Assembly (NCBI GenBank): GCA_041588495.1
Contig: JBFGWM010000196.1
Coordinates: 1 to 5,513, forward strand
Reading direction: 5' to 3'
DNA from: JBFGWM01 sp041588495
GTDB taxonomy: Bacteria > Pseudomonadota > Gammaproteobacteria > Pseudomonadales > JBFGWM01
DNA: 5,513 bases
Below are positions 1 to 5,513 of this stretch, piece by piece. The translations under genes were made by a program, and so were the position numbers. Position 1 is the stretch's first letter; each line of letters begins with the position of its first letter. The notes under the pieces were generated by a model. The model searched no databases and was not told where the DNA came from. It saw only the letters and a list, made by a program, of their open reading frames with translations.

Positions 1-105
1 CCGCCACCACCAGGGCCGCCACCACCAGGGCCGCCACCACCAGGGCCGCCACCACCAGGGCCGCCACCACCAGGGCCGCCACCACCAGGGCCGCCACCAC
101 CAGGG
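1..105 (-). repeat. 15-bp in-frame minisatellite, seven perfect copies or more, encoding (PGGGG)n
   Basis: Seven head-to-tail, base-identical copies of a 15-bp unit (plus strand CCGCCACCACCAGGG) fill 1-105 and reach the window edge, so the true copy number is unknown. A degenerate partial unit (CCGCCGCC) follows at 106-113. Read on the minus strand in the frame of the PilZ-DUF1631 gene, each unit encodes Pro-Gly-Gly-Gly-Gly (residues 369 onward, seven prolines visible). Because the unit is a multiple of three, gain or loss of copies keeps the frame and only changes linker length. Identical codons in all copies point to recent expansion by slippage or unequal recombination. Confidence 0.97.
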
Positions 106-1208
106 CCGCCGCCAAACTCGGCCTCGTGGGCCGGGCCGGCATGCGATGCGCCCCGGGCAGAAGGTTCCGGCGTCTTTTTCTTGACGGCGTCCGCCCTGCG
201 CTGCGCGCGTTGCTTCTCGATGAGTTCGAGAACGCCGGTATCCTCGAGCTGGCGCCGGGCCGCCTCGAACAGTCCCGAAAGGGCGGGTACAAATTTTTCG
301 CTGAAGGTCCGGTAGACGATGCCCTGGATATCGGCGTCGGTGATCAGATGCTTGGTGGCGTCGTGGAACGCCTGGGTGATCACCGCCGGTCCCAATGGGA
401 CTTCAGCATCATCGAGTTCTTCACCCAGTACCAGCGAAAGACCCTCGCGGACCAGGTCCAGCAGTTCGCGGTGCCGGTCTTCCGCCTTCGAAACCGTAAC
501 CGAGACCAGTAGCCAGTCCTCGAAATCGTTTTCATCGACCAGTGAGAGTTCTTCAGGGTCCGACCCGGTGCCCGGCCCGATCTGGATCCGCTTGCCTGCC
601 GCGAGGCCACCCACGAGGTCCATCACCTGGTCGGTAATCTGACGTGCCAGCGCTCCCGCCTCGGCGCGAAACTGGTTCATGGTCTCGAAGCAGAGGCTTT
701 GTTTCTGGTTGCTGGTGGCGTTGTCCGCTTCCTCGAACAGCGCGTTGCCGAGGGCCTTGAAGTTGGCGTCGAGCATCCCGGGCAGGTTGTCGGCCACCAC
801 CCCGCCCAGGCCCTCGATCAGGCGTGCCGAAATCTCGCGGTCAACTTCCGCTACGGTAGTGCCGCTTTCACCCCTGCCGTGATCGCGTCGCCAGGCCTGG
901 ACTTCCGCATGCAGGGCGGCATGCACTTCCGGGGGCACTTCGGGCGGAAACACGATTCCGACCATTTGCTCGTGGATGCGTGCGGCGGTGCCCCCGACAC
1001 GAAAGGTGTGGACGCCGGAACCGGCATTCGCCGAAAACGAAATCTGCAGGGCGGTGCCCGATTGGATGTGTCCCTCTGCCAGGGCCGGGACATGCAGGAG
1101 CACGCCGCCGGGGCAGTAGTCCCGGATGCGGCAGGAGAGGCTGCTACCCGTTCCGGTCAGTTCGGCCGGCAGGTCCAGCGGTTGGCGTGAATACTTGCGT
1201 CTTTCCAA
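1..1208 (-). CDS. PilZ-DUF1631 protein, paralogue of the upstream gene; partial, runs off the left edge
   Basis: The frame is open from a TTG at 1208 to base 1 (402 codons, no stop; C-terminus lies outside). An in-frame TAA at 1239-1241 bounds it upstream. Residues 1-95 look like a PilZ c-di-GMP-binding domain: the RxxxR motif is R4-R8, and the second motif is DYCPGG (30-35), with Cys where Ser is usual. Residues about 120-335 match the N-terminal half of DUF1631, including DFEDWLLVS near 228-236, LVLGEELD near 259-266 and PLGPAVITQAF near 271-281. The whole stretch aligns with the upstream 1293-residue protein, whose start is nearly identical (ERR-Y-RQPLDLPA). A basic helix (331-345) leads into a linker of PGGGG repeats from residue 369. 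The TTG start is chosen because the first in-frame ATG would remove both PilZ motifs; the ribosome site is weak (GGA, 8 nt away). No signal peptide or membrane segment is seen, so it is probably cytoplasmic. The biological role is unknown, and GGDEF/EAL domains could follow beyond the edge. Confidence 0.92.
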   Translation of the reverse strand, partial: MERRKYSRQPLDLPAELTGTGSSLSCRIRDYCPGGVLLHVPALAEGHIQSGTALQISFSANAGSGVHTFRVGGTAARIHEQMVGIVFPPEVPPEVHAALHAEVQAWRRDHGRGESGTTVAEVDREISARLIEGLGGVVADNLPGMLDANFKALGNALFEEADNATSNQKQSLCFETMNQFRAEAGALARQITDQVMDLVGGLAAGKRIQIGPGTGSDPEELSLVDENDFEDWLLVSVTVSKAEDRHRELLDLVREGLSLVLGEELDDAEVPLGPAVITQAFHDATKHLITDADIQGIVYRTFSEKFVPALSGLFEAARRQLEDTGVLELIEKQRAQRRADAVKKKTPEPSARGASHAGPAHEAEFGGGPGGGGPGGGGPGGGGPGGGGPGGGGPGGGGPGGG

Positions 1209-1348
1209 GTTCCGTGTCCAAGTCCCGTCGTCCGGATTTTACACGGGATACCACTGCCGGACGAACGCCGTGAAGTCAACGCTTCAGGAAAATTGTAGTC
1301 GCATCAGGGCAGTGGCGGGTCCGGGATGCCCGGCCGTTGTAAGCGGGT
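1209..1348. other. intergenic gap between the two PilZ-DUF1631 genes
   Basis: These 140 bp separate the TGA stop of the four-domain gene from the TTG start of its paralogue. A perfect 5-bp stem with a 3-nt loop (1321-1333, CCGGG-ATG-CCCGG) lies 15 nt after the stop but has no T-run behind it, so it is not a convincing terminator. An 8-bp inverted repeat (1251-1258 with 1308-1315) surrounds the middle. On the minus strand, TAAAAT (1241-1236) and TACAAT (1297-1292) could act as -10 boxes, but neither has a good -35 at 16-18 bp. The genes could be co-transcribed or the second could have its own promoter; the sequence does not decide. Confidence 0.6.
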
Positions 1349-4300
1349 TCAGGAGGATTCCAACAGGACCGGTCGCTCGATGCCCCAGCCCTGGGCGTAA
1401 TCAACGCCGATCTCCTTCACGAGAGCGAGCGTTTCATCATTTTCGACGCACTCGGCGATGGTCCGGAAGCCCAGGAAATGAGCGACCTCGTTCATGGACC
1501 GGACCATGGCCTGGTCCGCCGGGCTCGATACCAGGTCAACAATGAAGCTGCCGTCGATTTTCAGGTAATCCACCGGAAGCTCCTTGAGATACGCGTAACT
1601 CGCCATGCCGGTCCCGAAATCATCGATCGCGAAACTGCAGCCCAGGTCGCGTACCCGCTCGATGAACGCGGCGACCTTCTGCAATGATCCTGCCGCCGCG
1701 GTTTCGGTGATCTCGAAGCACAGGAATCCGCGTGGGAACGTGGCCAGCTCCAGTTCGGTGATCAGGAATTCGAGGAACTGCTTGTCGACCATGGTGTCGG
1801 CGGAAAGATTGACCGCCATGCCGCCGATCGCGTCAATGCGATCCGGGTTGGACCTGATCCATTTCAGGACCTCGAGAACCACGAAGCGGTCGACGTCGCG
1901 AATCCGTCCGTAGGCTTCCGCGGCCAGCACCAGGTCCTGGGGTGAACCCGGCTTGCCGTCCTCGCTCATGACGGTCAGCAGGATCTCGCTGTGACGGTGC
2001 GCGTCACCTTCTCTCAGAGGGACGATCTTCTGGCTGCGCAGGCGCAGCATGCCCTCAGACATGTATCGGTCGATGCGGGTGATCCAGTCGGCCATGAACT
2101 TCTGTTCGCTGACGCCCTCGTTGTCGGCGCTGAACAGTTTCACCCGGTTGCGCCCCTCGCTCTTGGCGCTGAAGCAGGCTTCGTCGGCATTGCGAAACAG
2201 GGCATTGAGATCGGCGATCCTGAAGTCAACCGGCACCAGGCCCACGCTGATGCTGGCATTGAAGCCCTCGCCCTGCCACTCGAAACGGTGTTCGAGCACA
2301 CTCTGGCGAAGGCCCTCGGCGACCGCGGTTGCCTGCTCGATCGTGCAGTTTTCGAGAAGCAATCCGAATTCGTCGCCGCCGAGCCGGCCCAGCACGCTTC
2401 CCTCCGGGGCTTGCTGCGAGTAGAGCGCGGCGACATCGCGGATGAACTTGTCGCCCGCACCGTGACCGAACTGGTTGTTGATGACACGGAACTGGTCGGT
2501 ATCCAGGAAGCAGAATGCGTGCGCACGGTTGGAACGCTTGGCGTCGTGCAGCGCCTGTTCGAGGCGCCGCTCGAAGCTCTTCCGGGTGAGGAGACCGGTC
2601 TCGGGGTCATGCGCGGCCTGCTCGGTGACCCCGCTGCTGACCTCCTGCATGGCGCCGAAGATGCCCTGATTGAGTGCCGGCATCTGTTCGCGAAGGTCGA
2701 GATTCCAGTGGCCCGATTTGATCCGGTCCACCAGTTCCAGCATGGTGGTGTCCTTCACGTGCATGCCGCGTTCATCCACGAACACGAGCCGCGACCAGTC
2801 CGGGGCACTCCACGCAAAGCGGGCGCGGCGTGCGGTGCCGTCCTCCGCAGTCATGACCAGGCGGTCGCCCTGGTTGAGGTGCCGTACCTGGTGCACCACC
2901 GGATCTGCGGTGTCCGCGGCAAGCTCGATCGCCCTGCGCATTCTGAGTTCATCCGGGAACAACTCCGGCAGGGGCTCCGCCGCCAGGTCCCCGGCATCCG
3001 GCAGGTTTCCGTCAAGGATTTCCTGTAATTCGCGACAGCTCTGCGCGGCTTCCTCGCCGTAGCTGAAGGTGTCCTCAAGACCCCGGTTCAGGCAGTTGGA
3101 GACTTCCTCGCGCTGCCGGCTGCCGGCAGCGCCGATGCGGTCGGAACAGGCCTGCGGTCTCTCCGCGGCGAGCCACACGGCCAGCCGGCGGGTGGAGTCG
3201 AAGTACGTTTTCATGGCCGAGCTGTCCTCGTCCTCGTGAAGCAGGCTGGAGACCAGCACCTCGACCCAGTAACTGCGCAGCAGTCGGAGAAGCACGCGGG
3301 GCGCCTCACCCTTGGGGAAACACTTGCGAATGTGATCGGCCACCTGCAGGCGGTTGCGCAGGATGCGCTGCTGGCCTTCCTGGGTCGCAATCGTGCGTTG
3401 CACGTTTTTCAGGAAGCCGCTGCGTCGCTTGTGCAGCAGCAGGTTCAGTTCGTCGCGTACCTCCTCGAACACCGTGGTGTCGACCTGGAACTGGGCCACG
3501 ATGCGTTCGACGTGGTTCTTCAGGATGTGCTGCAGTCCCTCGGTGACGTCATCCGCTTCCGAGGCCAGTTCCCAGATGAGGTTGATGACCTCGCGGGCGG
3601 GATGGGTCTCCTCGCTGATCTCCGACGGTTGCAGGAGGGACAATTTTAGGAATGGAACCTCCAGGCTCTGCAGCCACTCCCGGGTATCCTCCGGTACCTG
3701 CGGTGACTCGATGAGTCTGGAGAACATCCCGGACACGGATTCGGCAGCCATCTTCTGTTGCAGCGAAAGGCTGCGCGGCTTCTGGTCACCAAAGCTGCGG
3801 TCGAGACGGTCTTCAAGGCGCTGAACCAGGCTTGCCCCGGTAATCGGGATTTCCTCTTTCTGCAGCTCGTTCAGCGCCGAGAGCAGTTCATTCGTCGAGA
3901 CCGCTTCCGCGTTCGAAGTGCTGGTGCCGCGCTGAAGCTCCGGGTTCATCTGGTATTTCAGGTTCAGCATCTGCACCAGGGAACCGATGTCGCCCGCCAG
4001 GGCGGCCATGTCCATCGGTTGCGTGGCCCCCGGCTGCGGTGCGGTGGCGGTCCCGGCCTGCCCTGGGCCGCCTCCCGCCGCCTGGCCCGGTGCGCCCGAT
4101 CCTCCCCCGGCCTGCTGCGGGACTGCCGGAACCTCGGGCGGTGGTGTTTCCTGCCGGGGTTTGCTGCGGTACTTCTCGCGTGCCCGGGTGAGTTCAGCCA
4201 GCTTCTTGCGGCGCTCCTCCTGGACGATGTCGGTGATCCCGTGGGTTTTCAGATGTTCCAGGATCTTTACGTACATGTCGAACAGGTGTTCCATCACCCG

Positions 4301-5230
4301 GGTGTGCAGCAGCTTGAACACCATCTCGATGGACTGCTGGGTGGGCAACAGGTGCACGGATTCCTGGAAATAGAGTTGGCAGATGGCGGCCGGGCCGAAG
4401 GGCAGGGTGTTGCGGTCGAGATGATCACCCAGGACCAGCCGGGACGACTGGTAGATGTCTTCGAGAATGTCCTGGTACGCATCCTCCGACTTGGTTGCGG
4501 TCGACGAAACCACCAGCCACTTCTCGAAGGAACCGGTTTCCAGCAACTCGAAATCCAGTTCCTTTTCCTGGGATTCGTCCTGCCAGGGTCCCAGGTAGAT
4601 CACCGCGCCTTCCGGGGCCTTGCGGGTCAAATTCTTGATGCGATCGCGGATGCGCCTGCTGACCTTGTCGCCTTCCATGCCCAAACGGTCCGAGGCCTCG
4701 AGGATCGACTTGCGAATCTTCCCGGGTGGAGATTCCTTGCTGAGTTCGGTGAGGATGTTGCCGACCCAGACCGAAAGGTCCTCCAGCAGGGGGGTCAGGT
4801 GGGCGTCCAGGGTGCTGCAGATCGCATCCGCAACTTTCTTGCGCACCGGGTCCTCGACCTTTGGCGCTGCCTCGGTGTCCGTCGGCTTCGGCTTGGCGCG
4901 CTGCTTGTGGCGTTGCACCTCTGTTTCCAGGGCCGTCTTCAGGGTTGACGGGAGGTCCTGGTTGAAAGCGGTGCCGATATTGTTACTGCGGATGCGTGCG
5001 ACCTTGCAGCGGACCTGGAAGATCTGGTCGGCCCCACTGGAGCCACGATGGGAAAACGAAACCGTGACCTCCTGGCCTTCATCGAGGTCGTCGGCCAGGG
5101 GGTCGGTGGAATACACCATGAGCCCGCCGGGGCAGTAGTCGCGGAGGCGACACAGACGGTCCCCGGTCTTGCGGCAATAGAGGATTGCCGGAAGGTCCAG
5201 GGGTTGTCGAGTGTACTGCCGCCTTTCCAA
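1349..5230 (-). CDS. PilZ-DUF1631-GGDEF-EAL cyclic-di-GMP signalling protein (1293 aa)
   Basis: A complete protein with four regions. PilZ (about 2-105) has RxxxR at R4-R8 and DYCPGG at 31-36, with Cys33 in the usual Ser place. The DUF1631 region (about 125-845) includes FEKWLVVS (235-242), LPFGPAAICQLYF (276-288), VPFLKLSLL (525-533) and HPAREVIN (543-550), and is split by a Gly/Pro-rich linker (361-404). GGDEF (about 872-1034) has metal ligand D910, N918, D927 and an intact GGDEF at 951-955; the inhibitory RxxD site is absent (PEGS at 942-945). EAL (about 1045-1290) has E1082 (as EIL), N1141, E1173, D1203-D1204, K1224, E1260 and Q1280. In the family, GGDEF makes c-di-GMP from two GTP and EAL hydrolyses it to pGpG; both look potentially active here, though the usual Arg of ExLLR is T1086. 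No signal peptide or membrane helix is seen, so it is probably cytoplasmic. The TTG start keeps the PilZ motifs and has AGGCG 6 nt upstream; the first internal ATG (residue 38) would destroy the domain. What DUF1631 does is unknown. Confidence 0.96.
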   Translation of the reverse strand: MERRQYTRQPLDLPAILYCRKTGDRLCRLRDYCPGGLMVYSTDPLADDLDEGQEVTVSFSHRGSSGADQIFQVRCKVARIRSNNIGTAFNQDLPSTLKTALETEVQRHKQRAKPKPTDTEAAPKVEDPVRKKVADAICSTLDAHLTPLLEDLSVWVGNILTELSKESPPGKIRKSILEASDRLGMEGDKVSRRIRDRIKNLTRKAPEGAVIYLGPWQDESQEKELDFELLETGSFEKWLVVSSTATKSEDAYQDILEDIYQSSRLVLGDHLDRNTLPFGPAAICQLYFQESVHLLPTQQSIEMVFKLLHTRVMEHLFDMYVKILEHLKTHGITDIVQEERRKKLAELTRAREKYRSKPRQETPPPEVPAVPQQAGGGSGAPGQAAGGGPGQAGTATAPQPGATQPMDMAALAGDIGSLVQMLNLKYQMNPELQRGTSTSNAEAVSTNELLSALNELQKEEIPITGASLVQRLEDRLDRSFGDQKPRSLSLQQKMAAESVSGMFSRLIESPQVPEDTREWLQSLEVPFLKLSLLQPSEISEETHPAREVINLIWELASEADDVTEGLQHILKNHVERIVAQFQVDTTVFEEVRDELNLLLHKRRSGFLKNVQRTIATQEGQQRILRNRLQVADHIRKCFPKGEAPRVLLRLLRSYWVEVLVSSLLHEDEDSSAMKTYFDSTRRLAVWLAAERPQACSDRIGAAGSRQREEVSNCLNRGLEDTFSYGEEAAQSCRELQEILDGNLPDAGDLAAEPLPELFPDELRMRRAIELAADTADPVVHQVRHLNQGDRLVMTAEDGTARRARFAWSAPDWSRLVFVDERGMHVKDTTMLELVDRIKSGHWNLDLREQMPALNQGIFGAMQEVSSGVTEQAAHDPETGLLTRKSFERRLEQALHDAKRSNRAHAFCFLDTDQFRVINNQFGHGAGDKFIRDVAALYSQQAPEGSVLGRLGGDEFGLLLENCTIEQATAVAEGLRQSVLEHRFEWQGEGFNASISVGLVPVDFRIADLNALFRNADEACFSAKSEGRNRVKLFSADNEGVSEQKFMADWITRIDRYMSEGMLRLRSQKIVPLREGDAHRHSEILLTVMSEDGKPGSPQDLVLAAEAYGRIRDVDRFVVLEVLKWIRSNPDRIDAIGGMAVNLSADTMVDKQFLEFLITELELATFPRGFLCFEITETAAAGSLQKVAAFIERVRDLGCSFAIDDFGTGMASYAYLKELPVDYLKIDGSFIVDLVSSPADQAMVRSMNEVAHFLGFRTIAECVENDETLALVKEIGVDYAQGWGIERPVLLESS

Positions 5231-5236
5231 AACAGT

Positions 5237-5241
5237 CGCCT
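5237..5241 (-). promoter_or_regulatory. ribosome binding site supporting the TTG start of the four-domain gene
   Basis: The minus strand reads AGGCG, then six bases, then TTG at 5230-5228. Spacing suits a Shine-Dalgarno element. An in-frame TAG at 5240-5242 overlaps it, so no start further upstream is possible, and the next in-frame ATG is 37 codons downstream, past both PilZ motifs. Together this fixes TTG as the likely start. Confidence 0.6.
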
Positions 5242-5247
5242 AATCCG

Positions 5248-5267
5248 AGTTCCCGCTACGCGGGACT
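5248..5267 (-). promoter_or_regulatory. small GC-rich hairpin in the leader of the four-domain gene
   Basis: TCCCGC-TAC-GCGGGA at 5251-5265 is a perfect 6-bp stem with a 3-nt loop, extendable by two more pairs (5248-5249 with 5266-5267) across a one-base bulge. It ends 6 bases before the AGGCG ribosome site on the minus strand. No T-run follows in the direction of transcription, so an intrinsic terminator is unlikely. It could be a leader-RNA structure near the ribosome site, or chance in GC-rich DNA. Confidence 0.3.
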
Positions 5268-5341
5268 GTATCAATGGGGAGATGGGCCCGAACCACCTGA
5301 GCCGATCGTTCAAGTGTACCAATCCTGCGTTGATCAACCAT

Positions 5342-5513
5342 TCAATTTTCTCCCGGGGAACCGGCGCCGAAAGCCGGGAGGCCTGCCAGCCAGATGCTGA
5401 TATCCCGGATTTCCTCGTTGCACACGCCGTGCTCCATCATGTACTCATTCCACGCCACCGGGTTGCCGAGGCCGCGCAGGTACTCCCGGGTCATCACCCC
5501 CAGCTGGCAGGGA
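5342..5513 (-). CDS. C-terminal end of an unrecognised protein, partial at the right edge
   Basis: The frame enters at the right edge and ends at TGA (5342-5344), giving 56 visible residues. They include MTREYLRGLGNPVAWNEYMM, a Cys after HGV, and EIRDISIWLAGLP, followed by a Gly/Pro/Ser-rich tail ending in GEN. The balanced composition, with Trp, Tyr and Met spread among helix-forming residues, and GC-rich codons suggest real coding sequence. One of the other two minus-strand frames is closed by a TGA within the first 20 bases of the edge. Two cysteines (residues 2 and 31 of the visible part) are present, but no haem CxxCH or zinc motif is seen. I do not recognise the family. It lies 111 bp before the four-domain c-di-GMP gene on the same strand, so co-transcription is possible but not shown. 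Confidence 0.6.
   Translation of the reverse strand, partial: PCQLGVMTREYLRGLGNPVAWNEYMMEHGVCNEEIRDISIWLAGLPAFGAGSPGEN

Noticed and set aside
1..105. CRISPR array or non-coding satellite at the left edge
   Set aside because: The units are directly adjacent with no spacers, and the 15-bp period is in frame within an open reading frame that aligns with a known protein.
126..512. Plus-strand open frames at the left end (126-512, 699-1190)
   Set aside because: They are antisense to the second PilZ-DUF1631 gene, whose frame aligns with its paralogue along the whole stretch.
1321..1333. Intrinsic terminator after the four-domain gene
   Set aside because: The stem is only 5 bp and is followed on the minus strand by ACCCGCC rather than a T-run.
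1991..3028. Plus-strand open frame of about 345 codons opposite the GGDEF region
   Set aside because: It overlaps the GGDEF and DUF1631 coding sequence in antisense. The reading frame lacks any family signature and is explained by codon bias of the real gene.
3119..3130. 12-bp palindrome GCTGCCGGCAGC
   Set aside because: It lies inside coding sequence (Ala-Ala-Gly-Ser) and is explained by GC-rich codon choice.
3758..4948. Long open frame on the plus strand (about 396 codons) opposite the four-domain gene
   Set aside because: It lies fully antisense to a gene with clear domain motifs. Its protein is biased in composition (Leu, Gly, Gln, Arg rich) and shows no recognisable motif; such frames are expected opposite GC-rich coding DNA.
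5313..5327. Sigma-54-like promoter (TGGTACACTTGAAC on the minus strand)
   Set aside because: The invariant GC of the -12 element is missing, so the GG-N10-GC rule is not met.
5329..5338. 10-bp palindrome GTTGATCAAC as an operator
   Set aside because: A single 10-bp palindrome is expected several times by chance in a window of this size, and flanking bases do not extend the symmetry.

Overview
The window is high-GC bacterial DNA (roughly 60-65 % by eye) with every supportable gene on the minus strand, so transcription runs from right to left. The gene content is cyclic-di-GMP signalling: two neighbouring, paralogous proteins with an N-terminal PilZ domain followed by a DUF1631-type region, one of which also carries GGDEF and EAL domains. 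PilZ-DUF1631 combinations and GGDEF-EAL proteins of this type suggest a proteobacterium, most likely a gammaproteobacterium. This is an inference from protein families, and no marker gene is present.

Layout, in the direction of transcription. (1) 5513-5342: the last 56 codons of a gene that enters from the right edge; I do not recognise its product. (2) 5341-5231: a 111-bp gap with a small hairpin and a Shine-Dalgarno-like AGGCG just before the next gene. (3) 5230-1349: a complete 1293-residue PilZ-DUF1631-GGDEF-EAL protein starting at TTG. It has a Gly/Pro-rich linker inside the DUF1631 region, an intact GGDEF active-site signature and a nearly complete EAL catalytic set. (4) 1348-1209: a 140-bp gap with short inverted repeats but no convincing promoter or terminator. 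(5) 1208-1: a second PilZ-DUF1631 gene, also starting at TTG, open through the left edge. Its visible 402 residues align along their length with the N-terminal part of the first protein. They end in a linker made of at least seven perfect copies of a 15-bp unit encoding Pro-Gly-Gly-Gly-Gly.

Working model (inference): the complete gene combines a c-di-GMP sensor (PilZ), a large helical module of unknown function (DUF1631) and both c-di-GMP-making and c-di-GMP-degrading domains in one soluble cytoplasmic protein. Its neighbour is a tandem paralogue that has at least the sensor and the DUF1631 N-terminal half. Whether the second protein also carries GGDEF/EAL lies outside the window. No RNA genes, insertion sequences, CRISPR arrays or attachment sites were seen.
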